Shown here in pieces: positions 26,142 through 36,034 of a stretch of 49,756 nucleotides of DNA. The DNA comes from Clostridiales bacterium (lineage in GTDB: Bacteria; Bacillota_E; Sulfobacillia; Sulfobacillales; JAIMBI01). The stretch lies in NCBI GenBank assembly GCA_027318915.1, contig DAHVOH010000017.1, forward strand, positions 1-49,756, in the 5' to 3' direction. The notes under the pieces were generated by a model. It had not been told where the DNA came from. It saw only the letters and a program-made list of their open reading frames with translations, and ran no database searches. Numbering within the stretch: the first letter of the stretch is position 1; each line of letters begins with the position of its first letter. Both the position numbers and the translations under genes were made by a program.

Positions 26142-27128
26142 ATGGCCCCCTCCTCCTCGTTGACCCGGGTGACCCGGCTCCGCGTACCGGTTCCGCTGCC
26201 GCTGCGCTGGGTGAACGTCTATCGAATCGGCCCGGCGGAGGGCCCCTGGCTGCTGGTGGACACCGGCATGGATACGCCGGATGCCCGGGCAGCTTTTGAA
26301 GCCGCCTTCGCCGATTGGCCCACGGACCGCATCGTCGGCTTGTTCCTCACCCACTACCATCCCGACCACACCGGACTCTCGGGGTGGCTCCAGGATCGGC
26401 TGCGGGTCCCGGTCTATATGTTGGCGGCGGAGCGGGACCTTCTCTACCGCACCTTCGCGCCCGACGCAGATACGGCTGACCAGGTGAGCCGGTACTTCGA
26501 GCAACACGGCATGCCCAGCGCCCTCACCGCCCTTATCGCCGCGGATCACCAGGCCTCAATGGCGGTGATCCGCCTGGCCTCCCACATTCAGGGCGTGGCG
26601 GACGGCCACCGCTGGGATCTCGGGGACGAAACCTGGCGTGTCGTTTTAGCGCCCGGCCACACTCCGGCCCAGGGTCTCCTGCTCCACGGACCGAGCGGCA
26701 CCCTGCTGTCGGGCGACCATGTCCTGCCCCGCATCACCCCCAACATCTCCCGCTGGCCCGGGCAGCCTCCGGACCCGCTCGGTCAATATCTCGAATCCCT
26801 CCGGCACTTGCAGACCCTTCCTCTGAAGGTGGCCTGGCCGGCCCATGGCGATGTGCTGACCGATCCCCTCGGCCGCGTGGCCGAGATTCTCCGCCACCAT
26901 GACCTGCGGCTCGGGACAATGGAGCAGGCGCTGGATGCCGGGCCGCTGACCGCCTATGAGGTCGCGCGAGCCGTCTTCCGTCCCGACTTGAGCCCCCATC
27001 AATGGCGATTTGCCGTCGGCGAGACGCTGGCCCACCTGGAATACCTGGAGCGGCGGGGTCGCCTTGCCGTCACACCGACGCCGCCCTACAAGTTCCGGCG
27101 GGTGCCGACCCCCGACGGGGGCCGCTGA
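26142..27128 (+). CDS. Metallo-beta-lactamase-fold hydrolase with C-terminal winged-helix domain
   Basis: The 328-residue protein has the MBL-fold metal motif THYHPDH (residues about 66-72), the later histidine in LAPGHTPAQ, the bridging Asp in LLSGDHVLP, and the last His in WPAHGD. The C-terminal 80 residues (EILRHHDLRLGTMEQAL...VGETLAHLEYLERRGRL) form the winged-helix extension of the glyoxalase-II/LACTB2-like subgroup. It probably hydrolyses a thioester or other small ester. ATG 26142 was chosen; ATG 26103 is in frame upstream. It is convergent with the thiolase gene, 2 bp apart, which hints at, but does not show, an acyl-CoA role. Confidence 0.85.
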   Translation: MAPSSSLTRVTRLRVPVPLPLRWVNVYRIGPAEGPWLLVDTGMDTPDARAAFEAAFADWPTDRIVGLFLTHYHPDHTGLSGWLQDRLRVPVYMLAAERDLLYRTFAPDADTADQVSRYFEQHGMPSALTALIAADHQASMAVIRLASHIQGVADGHRWDLGDETWRVVLAPGHTPAQGLLLHGPSGTLLSGDHVLPRITPNISRWPGQPPDPLGQYLESLRHLQTLPLKVAWPAHGDVLTDPLGRVAEILRHHDLRLGTMEQALDAGPLTAYEVARAVFRPDLSPHQWRFAVGETLAHLEYLERRGRLAVTPTPPYKFRRVPTPDGGR

Positions 27129-27130
27129 CC

Positions 27131-28354
27131 CTACTCGAGCCGCTCCACCAGGGTGGCGATGCCCTGACCCACCCCGATGCACATGGTCGCCAGCCCGCGG
27201 ACCGCACCGCGGCGCGCCATCGCATAAAGCAGCGTGGTGAGGATCCGGGCGCCGCTGGCACCCAGCGGGTGTCCCAAAGCAATGGCGCCGCCGTGCACGT
27301 TGAGCTTGTCGTCGGGAATGGGAAGCTCCCGCAGCACCGCCAGGCTCTGCGCCGCAAACGCTTCGTTCAGCTCCACCAAATCCAGATCCTCCAGGCTCCA
27401 TCCGGCCCGCTGCAACGCTTTTTGGGTGGCCGGCACGGGACCGATGCCCATGACGGCCGGATCCACGCCCGCCACCCCGGTGGCCACGATGCGCGCTTGG
27501 GGACGAATCCCCCGGGCCTGGGCGGCCCGGCCCGACATCAGCACCAGGGCGGCCGCGCCGTCGTTGATGCCGGACGAGTTGCCGGCGGTGACCGTCCCCC
27601 CTTCTCGAAACGCCGGCTTGAGCGCCGCCAGGCGCTCCAGGCTGGTGTCGGGTCGGGGATGCTCGTCCGCCGTCACCGTGGTGGTCGCGCGTCCACTCGA
27701 GACGTCGACGGGCACCAGCTCGTCCGCAAAATACCCCGACTGCTGCGCGGCGACCGCACGGTGGTGCGATCGGAGCGCAAATCGGTCCTGCTCCTCGCGG
27801 GAGATCCGGTAGCGTTCCGCCAGGTTCTCCGCCGTCTCGCCCATGCTGTAGGGATAGTACCGGGCGGCCAGGCGAGGATTGGTCATCCGCCATCCGATGG
27901 TGGTGTCCCACGCCGTACGGTTGCCCGGCGCCCAGTCGCGGTCTCCCTTCATCAACACCCAGGGAGCACGGGTCATGCTTTCGACGCCGCCGGCGACGAT
28001 GACGTCGGCCTCCCCCGCCCGAATGGTGTGAAACGCCCCGTTCACCGCCTCCAGCGACGATCCGCACAGCCGGTTCATCGTGACGCCCGGCACCGTTACT
28101 GGAAAACCCGCCAGCAAAAGCGCCATGCGGGCGACATTGCGGTTGTCTTCGCCGGCCTGGTTGGCCGCTCCGAGACGCACATCGTCCACGACCGCCGGGT
28201 CGATGCCCGCCCGCCGCACCGCTTCGGCCAGCACCAAGGCGGCCAGGTCGTCCGGCCGCGCATCCTTCAGCACCCCGCGATGGCGGCCCACCGGCGTGCG
28301 GCACGCCCCCACGATCACCACGTCGTCCGCCGCCATCTTGACGCCCGTCCCCAT
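27131..28354 (-). CDS. Acetyl-CoA acyltransferase (thiolase), PaaJ-like
   Basis: The 407-residue thiolase has the acyl-accepting Cys97 in NRLCGSS, the His in [17 protein letters not shown], and the second Cys in [29 protein letters not shown] and [11 protein letters not shown] are typical of 3-oxoadipyl-CoA/3-oxo-5,6-dehydrosuberyl-CoA thiolases (PaaJ/PcaF). The ATG at 28354 follows AGGAGG and overlaps the stop of the dehydrogenase gene (ATGA). It completes a three-gene beta-oxidation operon. Whether it acts on aromatic ring-cleavage products or ordinary fatty acids is not settled by sequence. Confidence 0.92.
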   Translation of the reverse strand: MGTGVKMAADDVVIVGACRTPVGRHRGVLKDARPDDLAALVLAEAVRRAGIDPAVVDDVRLGAANQAGEDNRNVARMALLLAGFPVTVPGVTMNRLCGSSLEAVNGAFHTIRAGEADVIVAGGVESMTRAPWVLMKGDRDWAPGNRTAWDTTIGWRMTNPRLAARYYPYSMGETAENLAERYRISREEQDRFALRSHHRAVAAQQSGYFADELVPVDVSSGRATTTVTADEHPRPDTSLERLAALKPAFREGGTVTAGNSSGINDGAAALVLMSGRAAQARGIRPQARIVATGVAGVDPAVMGIGPVPATQKALQRAGWSLEDLDLVELNEAFAAQSLAVLRELPIPDDKLNVHGGAIALGHPLGASGARILTTLLYAMARRGAVRGLATMCIGVGQGIATLVERLE

Positions 28355-29847
28355 CACGACTCCTCCTGTTCCGCTCGCGCGCGCAGGTCCTCTCCGGGCC
28401 GGTAACGGTCGCCCCCCACCGAGGCCAGCGCGTCCAACACGGCGGCCAGCCGGCGGGCTCCGAGACGCTCCACCCATTCGTACGGCCCGCACGGATGATT
28501 GAGGCCGAGACGGACGGCGTGGTCGACCAGGGCCGGATCTTGCCGCGGCCGGAAACTCAACGCTTCCGCCGCCAGCATGGATACCGTGCGGGCAAAGATG
28601 TGCCCGAGGCGGTCTTCCACCGGCACCACCCGCATCGGGCGAATGGCGGCCGCCACCCGCGCGGGATCCGGTCCCGCCACCGTGAGCAGAGACGACCCGG
28701 CCAGTATGAGGGTCGGGTCGATGCCGTAGACCTCCCGATGCCCCAACCGTCGGGCGCTCTCCGCCGCGTGGCGCTGGGTGCCGTCCACCAAGGCCACGGT
28801 GCCGGGACCGAGCCAGGGTTCCAGGTCCTCTCCCATTCCATCGGTCGCGACCCAGTCCCATGGCCCCGCGCCGGCGTCCTCAACGGTGGTCCAAGGCGCC
28901 TCCGAAGCCACCGCAGCCCAGGCCGCGCGAAAACGCGCGGAACCCAGCACCAATCCGCGCGCCGTCTCGCCGGCCCGAGCGCCCAGCGACGGCTCTCCGC
29001 CCGTGTGCGGCCCGTCGTAGAAGCCGCCACCCGATTTCCGGCCGAGCCGGCCCGCCTGCACCATGGCCACCTGCACGGGGTGCGGGCGGTAGCGCGGGTC
29101 CTCAAACGTTTGGCGGTACACCGACTCGGTTACGGCCAGATTCACATCCACGCCCACCAGATCCATCAGCCGGAAGGGACCCATGGGAAAACCGGCCGCC
29201 TCCATCACGGCGTCGACCGCCGCCATCGACGCGGTTCCTTCGTCCACCATCCGTAGCGCCTCTCCGTAATAGGGACGCGCGATGCGGTTGACCAAGAATC
29301 CGGGCCGATCCGGAGCCGCCACCGGCGTCTTGCCCAAGCGCCGGACCAGCTCCAGCGCCGCCGCCGCCCAGTCGGAACTCGTCAGGACGCCGGTGATGAC
29401 TTCCACCAACGCCATCTGAGGCACCGGATTGAAAAAATGCAGCCCCCCTACCCGTTCCGGATGGGGCAACCCCGCCTGCAACGAGGTCAGCGCCAACGAC
29501 GAGGTGTTGGACGCCACCAGCAGGGAAGGACCATAAGCCCGCTGCACGTCCGCCAGCACCCGTCGTTTGAGAGCGGAGTCCTCGGGGACGGCCTCAATCA
29601 CCCAGTCGGGCGCCCAGGCGGGCAGATTCTCCCGAGCCTCGAGGCGCTCTCGATGAGCCGCGCGATCTGCGGCGGAGAGCCGGCCCCGCCTCTCCGCCCG
29701 CTCCCATGCCGCGAAGATGTCCTCTTTCCCGCGCTCCGCCGCGCCGGCGACCGGATCCACCAGCGTGACCGGCACACCCGATGCCGCCGCCACCTGCGCA
29801 ATGCCGCGGCCCATCGTGCCCGCGCCCAAAATCACCAGCCGCATCAT
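28354..29847 (-). CDS. 3-hydroxyacyl-CoA dehydrogenase with two C-terminal domains, PaaH-like
   Basis: The 497-residue protein has an N-terminal NAD-binding Rossmann fold ([20 protein letters not shown]), the catalytic [14 protein letters not shown] segment, and [24 protein letters not shown] leading to the helical dimer domain. A second, diverged dehydrogenase C-terminal domain follows (about 310-480, with [31 protein letters not shown]). This two-domain layout is that of PaaH (about 475 residues) rather than the short 280-residue enzyme. Start ATG 29847 overlaps the ECH stop (ATGA). Reaction: NAD-dependent oxidation of a 3-hydroxyacyl-CoA. Confidence 0.92.
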   Translation of the reverse strand: MMRLVILGAGTMGRGIAQVAAASGVPVTLVDPVAGAAERGKEDIFAAWERAERRGRLSAADRAAHRERLEARENLPAWAPDWVIEAVPEDSALKRRVLADVQRAYGPSLLVASNTSSLALTSLQAGLPHPERVGGLHFFNPVPQMALVEVITGVLTSSDWAAAALELVRRLGKTPVAAPDRPGFLVNRIARPYYGEALRMVDEGTASMAAVDAVMEAAGFPMGPFRLMDLVGVDVNLAVTESVYRQTFEDPRYRPHPVQVAMVQAGRLGRKSGGGFYDGPHTGGEPSLGARAGETARGLVLGSARFRAAWAAVASEAPWTTVEDAGAGPWDWVATDGMGEDLEPWLGPGTVALVDGTQRHAAESARRLGHREVYGIDPTLILAGSSLLTVAGPDPARVAAAIRPMRVVPVEDRLGHIFARTVSMLAAEALSFRPRQDPALVDHAVRLGLNHPCGPYEWVERLGARRLAAVLDALASVGGDRYRPGEDLRARAEQEES

Positions 29848-30629
29848 TCGCCCCGGAACACGGGTCGGCGCTTCTCCAGAAACGCCGCCAATCCCTCGGC
29901 GTGATCCGCGGTGCGCGCCGCCGCGGTCTGCAGCCAAGCCTCATACTCCAGCGCCTGCTCGAACCCCTTTTCCAGGCCCCGATGCAACCCCTGTTTCATC
30001 AACGCCAGGGCGATCGGCGGGCCGGACGCCAGACGCTCCGCCCATCTCCGCGTCTCCTCGCCAAGCGCCTCGTCGTCCACGACCCGATTGACCAAGCCAT
30101 AGGCCAGCGCGGTGTCCGCGTCCACCGCCTCGCCGAGCATCGCCAATTCCATGGCCCGTGCGGGCCCGACCAAACGCGGCAGCAGGAACGTCGATCCGGA
30201 ATCCGGCACCAAGCCCACGTGCACAAAAGCCTGGACAAAGCGCGCGCTCCGAGCCGCCAGACGAAAATCGCAGGCCAGCGCCAGGCTCATGCCGGCCCCC
30301 GCCGCCACGCCGTTCACCGCCGCAATGGTCGGCTGTCGCAAGTGATACAAGCGTTCCAACACGGGGTTGTACTGCTCGCGGACATGTTCCCCGATGCTTT
30401 CCCGGCCCCGATTGGCCAGATGTTCCTTGAGATCCTGACCGGCTCCAAAGCCGCGACCCTCGCCGGTCACGACCAGCACCCGCACGGTGTTCGAGCGCGC
30501 GACCGCGCTCAGGACCGCTTTCAGCTCGTGCAGCATCTGATTGTTGAACGCGTTGAGGGACGTCGGCCGATTCAAGGTGAGCGTCCCCACCCCGGCCGCC
30601 TCCTCAAAACGCACGGTCTCGAAAGCCAC
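29844..30629 (-). CDS. Enoyl-CoA hydratase/isomerase, PaaG-like
   Basis: The 261-residue crotonase-fold protein has the oxyanion-hole segments FGAGQDLKEH and NGVAAGAGMSLALACDFRLAA and the catalytic region GLVPDSGSTFLLPRLVG. In the second catalytic position (PDSGS) there is Asp, as in PaaG-type isomerases, where typical hydratases have Glu. GTG start at 30629 follows GAGGAGG. It is first in the operon with the PaaH- and PaaJ-like genes. Known family role: hydration or isomerisation of enoyl-CoA. The phenylacetate ring-oxygenase genes are not in the window, so the pathway is an inference. Confidence 0.9.
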   Translation of the reverse strand: MAFETVRFEEAAGVGTLTLNRPTSLNAFNNQMLHELKAVLSAVARSNTVRVLVVTGEGRGFGAGQDLKEHLANRGRESIGEHVREQYNPVLERLYHLRQPTIAAVNGVAAGAGMSLALACDFRLAARSARFVQAFVHVGLVPDSGSTFLLPRLVGPARAMELAMLGEAVDADTALAYGLVNRVVDDEALGEETRRWAERLASGPPIALALMKQGLHRGLEKGFEQALEYEAWLQTAAARTADHAEGLAAFLEKRRPVFRGE

Positions 30630-30817
30630 CAGTCATGCCTCCTCCCACAGTGTGCTCTAGGGTTCGCGCCGGCCGGAGCCGTCTCCTGCCAAGTCCGATG
30701 CGGTCCCGGCACCGAGGCAGCGCCCGGCCGCGCCCCGTCTTCCGAGGAGCTGTCGCACCGTGCTATGGTGCAGACGAAGAGATGGGGACCGCGGTCTTCG
30801 GTCCGGGGAGGGGTCGC

Positions 30818-31090
30818 ATGCGGCGCATTCGGTTCGTGGTGGAGGGACGCGTGCAGGGCGTCGGTTTTCGTCAAGCGACTTGGCTGACGGCGACGCGCCT
30901 GGGATTGGCCGGGTGGGTCACCAATGACCGCTGGGATCGGCGCCGGGTGCTGGGCGAAGCCGAAGGCGAGGAGGCGGACGTCAAAGCCTTTCAGGAGTGG
31001 CTCGCCGGCGGTCCGCCCTTGGCCAGAGTCCAGCGGGTCCTGGTGGAAGACCTCCCCCCCGAGGGGCCGGGCCCGTTTCTCATTCGCTGA
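30818..31090 (+). CDS. acyP: Acylphosphatase
   Basis: The 90-residue protein hydrolyses acyl phosphates. It has the signature VEGRVQGVGFRQATWLTATRLGLAGWVTND, with the catalytic Arg in GFR and the Asn in VTND. After that the usual N-x-x-D-G-x-V-E pattern is replaced by DRWDRRRVLGEAEGEE, but the later ...F..WL..GPP.ARV..V segment is standard. ATG 30818 follows GGGGAGGGG. Its last 11 bases overlap the convergent glcF gene. It is divergent from the beta-oxidation operon. Confidence 0.93.
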   Translation: MRRIRFVVEGRVQGVGFRQATWLTATRLGLAGWVTNDRWDRRRVLGEAEGEEADVKAFQEWLAGGPPLARVQRVLVEDLPPEGPGPFLIR

Positions 31091-32342
31091 CCCGGCTTTG
31101 CCGCCGGCCGGTCCATCGCTGCGCCAAGTGGGTCGCGAGATGGGTCGCACGCGTTGCCAGGCCGTTGGTGCGCACACCGCTTTGGCATTGCAGGGCGCAG
31201 CCCGGGTTATTGGTTACCCAGAGGTCGAGGGCCGCTTCACGCACCTCCGCCAGATGGCGATCCAGGATCCGGCCCGCCAGCTCGGGCTGCAGGAGGTTGT
31301 ACAGACCCGCCGACCCGCAGCACCGATTCTGGCCGTCCAGGGGCACGAACACGTCGCCGTCCACCGATTGCAACAGCTGAACCGGCGCCGTGCCTTGGTG
31401 GAGGCTGTTGACCACGTGGCACGAATTCTGCAAGCCGACCCGCGACCCGTCCCCCCGAAATTCCAACGCCTGGGGCAGACCGAGGAGCGCCGTGCTGAAG
31501 TCGCGCACCTGGTTCGCCCAGTGAAGCGCCTGATCCGACCACACCGGGTCATCCGCCAGCAGATGGCCGTACTCGTGGATCATGGCGGCGCACCCCCCCG
31601 CGTGGCTGACGATCAGGGTATCGGGCGGCAAGGCCGCCCAGCGCTTGAGATTCGCGCGCGCCAAGTCCCGCGCCGTCTCCACATCGCCGCTGTGCAGGTG
31701 CAGCGCGCCGCAGCAGTCCTGCGGCGTCGGCGCCTCCACCCGGGCGCCGGCCGCCTCGAGCAGCATCTCGGCGTCACGGTTGGCTTGCGGAAACACCGTG
31801 TCCATGACGCAGCTCGTAAAGTACCAGACCGACACCGTCCCCAACGTGTCAGAAGCCGTCCGCGCCGGCGCGGCGTCCGGCTCCGACGGCGGCAGCAGCG
31901 CCATCAGAGGCTCGAGGCCGCGCGGCGTGGGAAGACGCCGCGCCAATCGTCCGGCCGTGACCGCCCACCGCAGCCAACGCCGGCGCCGGACCAGCTTCAG
32001 CATGACGCCGGCGGTCGACGACGTCACCACGTAGCGACGGGTCGTGCGGGCCAGAGAGGCGCGCGCCGCTTCCAAAACCCGTCCATAGCGGACGCCGGAG
32101 GGGCAGGCCGTCTCGCAGGCCAGGCAGCCGAGGCAGGCGGACAACGCGTCGGCAAGCCCCTGCCCGGGCTCGATCTCTCCCCGCCAAGCCGCCTCCACCA
32201 GCGAGAGCCGGCCCCGCGGAGAATGCACTTCGGAGCCCGTTGCTTCGTAGGTGGGACAGGCCGGCAGGCAAAACCCGCACTTGTTGCAGTGGCCCAGTTC
32301 ATCCACCGCGTCGCCGGGCAGAGGCCACGGCATCGCCATCAT
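31080..32342 (-). CDS. glcF: Glycolate oxidase iron-sulfur subunit
   Basis: The 420-residue protein has two ferredoxin-type 4Fe-4S motifs, CNKCGFCLPACPTY (residues about 19-32) and CLGCLACETACPSG (about 70-83), then two CCG (DUF3400-type) domains: WYFTSCVMDTVFPQ...CCGALHLHSGD, and NSCHVVNSLHQG...RCCGSAGLYNLLQPELA, ending NPGCALQCQSG. It passes electrons from the flavin subunit to the quinone pool. The ATG at 32342 overlaps the stop of the fused glcD-glcE gene (ATGA). Reaction of the complex: oxidation of glycolate or D-lactate to the 2-oxoacid. Confidence 0.93.
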   Translation of the reverse strand: MMAMPWPLPGDAVDELGHCNKCGFCLPACPTYEATGSEVHSPRGRLSLVEAAWRGEIEPGQGLADALSACLGCLACETACPSGVRYGRVLEAARASLARTTRRYVVTSSTAGVMLKLVRRRRWLRWAVTAGRLARRLPTPRGLEPLMALLPPSEPDAAPARTASDTLGTVSVWYFTSCVMDTVFPQANRDAEMLLEAAGARVEAPTPQDCCGALHLHSGDVETARDLARANLKRWAALPPDTLIVSHAGGCAAMIHEYGHLLADDPVWSDQALHWANQVRDFSTALLGLPQALEFRGDGSRVGLQNSCHVVNSLHQGTAPVQLLQSVDGDVFVPLDGQNRCCGSAGLYNLLQPELAGRILDRHLAEVREAALDLWVTNNPGCALQCQSGVRTNGLATRATHLATHLAQRWTGRRQSRVSE

Positions 32343-34726
32343 GCATCCGGCCTCCCTCCGAAAACATTATCCGGGTCAAAGGCGGCCACAATCTGCTCGC
32401 CCAGTCGACCCGCGACCTGGTCCGGAGGCGGCGCCTCGCCCCAGCCGACGGTTCGCCCCGCCCCGCCGTCCCAACCGTCTTTGGGCGCCAACGCCACGCC
32501 GGATTCAGGCCACCAGAACAGCGCGCCCGGAGAAGCGGCCGCCGTCCGACCGATGTCGGCGAACACGGCGCCTCCCCTCAGGGCGGCCTGAAGGTCCCGG
32601 GTCCACTCCGTCTGCGGATCGGCCGACTCGACGCCGAATTCCGATCCGGGATCGCGCTGCCAGGCGGTCCACAACCCATCGGCGCGGCCCATGACCACGA
32701 CCGGTCGATCGGGTCGAGCCAGTGCCCGCCAGGCATGGAGCGCCTGTTCCGCCCATGATCCGTCCCGGCGCCTCCATGTAAGCGGCCGGGCGGGCCGAAG
32801 CCGCAGCGTCAGGGCCGTCAGGACCCCCAGGCGGCCCGCGCTGCCGACAAACAGTTTGGTCATGTCGTAGCCGGCCACATTCTTGATGACGGGACGGCCG
32901 AACGTGAGCGCGTCGGCTCGTCCGTCCACCACCCGGACCCCCAGGACCTGGTCGCGCAACGGGCCGAACCCGGCTTCGGCAAAGAGCGGCCAGGCACTTG
33001 CCACCACGCCTCCCACCGTCTCGTCCTCCGCCACGGGATCGGCGATCCATGTGAGCCCGTACGGGGACAGTGCGGCCCGCAGCTCGCCGACGCGCATCCC
33101 CGCGCCCACGGTGACGGTCAGGTTGTCCACCATCAATTCCTGAATGCCGGTCACCTCGCACATCACGAGGGGATGCCGCCGAGCCGGTGCGCGGCGTCCG
33201 GCCCCGGTGGGGGTGAGGCGGATGCCCTGATGCCTCGCCTCCATAACGGCTTGCCGCACCTCCTCCACCGAGGTGGGCGACCAGATCGGGCGCGGGGCCA
33301 CTGCGGCATCGGACCCCGCGTCCCGAGTCCAAATGGCCTTGCCGGGATTCAGCTTCCCGTGCGGGTCGAAAGCCCGTTTGACGGCCGCCATGCGCGCCCG
33401 CTCAGCCGCCGAGTACATCAACGCCAGGTGCTCCAGCTTGTCGATGCCTACCCCATGCTCGCCGGTGATGGAGCCGCTGCGGGCCGCGGCGGCTGCCAAA
33501 ATCTCCGCATCGGCCTGACGGAGGCGCTCCACCTGCTCCGGATCGGCCGGATCGTAGGCGATGGTGGGATGGAGATTGCCGTCGCCCGCGTGCGCGACCG
33601 TCAGCACCTGAAGATGGTACCGGGCCGCGATGGCGTTGACCGTCTCCAGCATCTCCGGCAGCAGGGGGCGCGGCACGGTCACGTCCTGGACGAACACATG
33701 CGCGCTTTGCCGCGCCAGAGCCCCGTAAGCGACGCGCCGCCCAATCCACAGTCGCTCCGCCTCGTCAGCATTCCCGGCCACCCGCACCGAAAGAGCGCCG
33801 TGACCGGAGGCCACGGCCTCCACCTCGCGCATGGCCTCGGCGCGCTCCGGGGCATCCCCCTCCACCTCCGCCAGCAGCACCGCCCCGGCCTCCAACGGAT
33901 AGCCGGCCTGGGCAAACGGCTCGACCAAGCGAATCGTGGCGGCGTCCAGCAATTCCAGACACGAGGGCTCCAGATGCGCGGCGACGATGGCCGAAACCGC
34001 CCCCAGGGCGTCTTGGGGTGTGGCAAAAGCCAGCAGGGCGGTGCCGGTGCCGCGGGGCAGGGCTCGCAAGGCAAGGATCGCCGAGGTCACCACCATCAGG
34101 GTGCCCTCCGACCCCACCACCACCCCCAGCAGGTCCAGATCGCCGGGCAGGGCGGGACGGGCCAGACGCACCGGGGTGCCGTCGACGAGAAATCCGGCCA
34201 CGGCCAGAACATGGCTCACGGTGACCCCATACTTAACGCAGTGGGGTCCCCCCGAATTCTCGGACACGTTGCCGCCCACGGTGGAGATGCGGTGGCTGGA
34301 TGGGTCGGGGGGGAAAAACATGCCGACGCGCGCCAGCGCGGCCTGCAGATTGGCATTGACCCATCCCGCCTCCACCGCCGCCTGCAGGTGCGGAACATCC
34401 AGGGCCAACGGGCCCTGAAGGCGTCCCAACGCCAACACCAGACCCCCGTACAAGGGGACAGTGCCCCCGGACAGGTTGGTTGCCGCCCCGCGCGGCAGGA
34501 TGGGAAGGGTCTTGTCGGCCGCGGCGGCGAGGATAACGCCCACCTCGGCAGCCTCCAGCGGACTCGCGACGGCATGCGGCCAGTGCCGCTCGCCCGTCGC
34601 ATCGTAGCTGTACGCCAAACGCGTCTCCCGGTCCCACCGCACCCGATCCTCCGGAAGAACCCGCCGAAGACGCTGACGCACCTCCGCCAGGTCCGCCTCC
34701 GATGGCGGGGCGGGCGCTTGGGCCAT
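32339..34726 (-). CDS. glcD: Fused glycolate oxidase flavin subunits GlcD-GlcE
   Basis: The protein of about 795 residues joins two FAD-linked oxidase subunits that are separate genes in E. coli. The first half (to about 445) is GlcD: the PP-loop LPRGAATNLSGGTVP, RISTVGGNVSENSGGPHCVKYG, LDLLGVVVGSEGTL, VAHAGDGNLHP and SITGEHGVGIDK, ending FDPHGKLNPGKAIW. The second half is GlcE: WSPTSVEEVRQAVMEARHQGIRLTPTGAG, TVTVGAGMRVGELRAALSPYGLTW, and NVAGYDMTKLFVGSAGRLGVLTALTLRL, ending FDPDNVFGGRPDA. The frame is open through the junction. ATG 34726 follows TTTGGAG; earlier in-frame ATGs at 34774 and 34780 are possible. Confidence 0.9.
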   Translation of the reverse strand: MAQAPAPPSEADLAEVRQRLRRVLPEDRVRWDRETRLAYSYDATGERHWPHAVASPLEAAEVGVILAAAADKTLPILPRGAATNLSGGTVPLYGGLVLALGRLQGPLALDVPHLQAAVEAGWVNANLQAALARVGMFFPPDPSSHRISTVGGNVSENSGGPHCVKYGVTVSHVLAVAGFLVDGTPVRLARPALPGDLDLLGVVVGSEGTLMVVTSAILALRALPRGTGTALLAFATPQDALGAVSAIVAAHLEPSCLELLDAATIRLVEPFAQAGYPLEAGAVLLAEVEGDAPERAEAMREVEAVASGHGALSVRVAGNADEAERLWIGRRVAYGALARQSAHVFVQDVTVPRPLLPEMLETVNAIAARYHLQVLTVAHAGDGNLHPTIAYDPADPEQVERLRQADAEILAAAAARSGSITGEHGVGIDKLEHLALMYSAAERARMAAVKRAFDPHGKLNPGKAIWTRDAGSDAAVAPRPIWSPTSVEEVRQAVMEARHQGIRLTPTGAGRRAPARRHPLVMCEVTGIQELMVDNLTVTVGAGMRVGELRAALSPYGLTWIADPVAEDETVGGVVASAWPLFAEAGFGPLRDQVLGVRVVDGRADALTFGRPVIKNVAGYDMTKLFVGSAGRLGVLTALTLRLRPARPLTWRRRDGSWAEQALHAWRALARPDRPVVVMGRADGLWTAWQRDPGSEFGVESADPQTEWTRDLQAALRGGAVFADIGRTAAASPGALFWWPESGVALAPKDGWDGGAGRTVGWGEAPPPDQVAGRLGEQIVAAFDPDNVFGGRPDA

Positions 34727-34993
34727 GGTCTCCAAATCGGGTCGGTCCAACTGTCCCCAGAGTGTCCTCGGCATCGTCATCGGGACGCGGAGCGCCCGGC
34801 CCGGATCGCGACCGGGCAGCCTGTGCCCCACGTGGCCCTTACGGGCCTCCCTTCCCCCTTTCCCGACACCCCACGCCTCCATACCAGGGTGCATTCCCCG
34901 GCGGCTCCCGGCCGGGTCGTCCCAAGGCGCATCGGAGCCTCGTGTGACTCACCGCCATTGTACAGGCAAAGCCGTCGGTCAAACCGCGGCGCG

Positions 34994-35911
34994 TCACAGG
35001 TCGAGCAGCGCCCGTTCGAAATGCATGGCCACCACCCAATGGGGCGCGTCCACCACTTCGGCAATCTTCAAATCGCCCGCGACGCTGGCCAGGCAATAGG
35101 CATCCACGGCGGCCAGCCGCGTGCGCCGGACCAATTCCTCCACCATGCCCAGGGCGGCTTGGCGCGCCGCTTCGAAGAGATCCGGACCGATTCCGGTGGT
35201 GACGAGAGCCGGCCCGCGCCGGTCGGCGACCGGATGCGTCTCCACCATCGGGAACCGGAGCGGCCGCTGCTTGAGCAAGTCCACGCGCAGCGTCACGGAC
35301 GCGGAAATCTCCACGGCCGTGCCGCACACCTCACCGTCGCCCTGACAGGCATGGCAATCCCCCAAAGACAGAAGGCCGCCCGGCACTTCGACCGGCAGGA
35401 AGAGGCGGGCGCCCGTGGTCAGATGCCGCATGTCCAGATTGCCGCCCACCCGCCGGGGCGGGATGAGCGAATGCGGTCCCGGTTCGCCGGGAGCCAGCCC
35501 GATGGTGCCGACAAAAGGCTCCACGGGCAGACTCACGCCAAGGGGCGTGACCACATACGAACCCGCCAGCTGCGAGACCAAAAGATGCGGGTCGGGGAAT
35601 TGATCGGCCAGCAGGCCAAATCCCGGGATGTTGGCCGTCCAGCCCCAATTGTCCGGCGCAATGTCGAGTATCGTGACGCGGATGACGTCGCCGGGTTCGG
35701 CATCTTCTATGTAGATGGGACCGGTCACGGGATTGACGCGGCCCAAATCCAGCCGGGCCACGTCCTGCGCCTCGCTGTGGCGACTCAACTGCCCGCCCGA
35801 CGCGTCCTGCACATCCATGACCACCGTCGCGCCCGATGCCACCCGGATGACCGGGACGAGACTCCGATCCCAAACCCCGTGATGCTGATCACGTCGGAGA
35901 TGTGCGTCCAT
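34994..35911 (-). CDS. Acetamidase/formamidase
   Basis: The 305-residue protein matches the acetamidase/formamidase family (FmdA_AmdA): NPVTGPIYIEDAEPGDVIRVTILDI, GWTANIPGFGLLADQFPD, PPRRVGGNLDMRHLTTGARLFLPVEVPGGLLSLGDCHACQGDGEVCGTAVE, and TGIGPDLFEAARQAALGMVEEL. It hydrolyses short amides to acid and ammonia in the cytoplasm. The ATG at 35911 follows GAGGAGG. It is divergent from hpnC, 123 bp away, with no functional link evident. Confidence 0.93.
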   Translation of the reverse strand: MDAHLRRDQHHGVWDRSLVPVIRVASGATVVMDVQDASGGQLSRHSEAQDVARLDLGRVNPVTGPIYIEDAEPGDVIRVTILDIAPDNWGWTANIPGFGLLADQFPDPHLLVSQLAGSYVVTPLGVSLPVEPFVGTIGLAPGEPGPHSLIPPRRVGGNLDMRHLTTGARLFLPVEVPGGLLSLGDCHACQGDGEVCGTAVEISASVTLRVDLLKQRPLRFPMVETHPVADRRGPALVTTGIGPDLFEAARQAALGMVEELVRRTRLAAVDAYCLASVAGDLKIAEVVDAPHWVVAMHFERALLDL

Positions 35912-35980
35912 CGTGGCCTCCTCGCGCGGCACTTCGTCTATGGGCGCACAATGTCCTGCATGGGTGGGCTGACGGATGTC

Positions 35981-36009
35981 TTTACGGACCCCAAGCCACC
36001 TGCTACCGT
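35981..36009 (+). promoter_or_regulatory. Candidate promoter of hpnCDE
   Basis: TTTACG and TACCGT are separated by 17 bases, 25 bp before the GTG of hpnC. This would give a short leader carrying the AAAGGGG ribosome-binding site. Confidence 0.4.
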
Positions 36010-36034
36010 AAGACAGGCACGAAAGGGGCGGACG

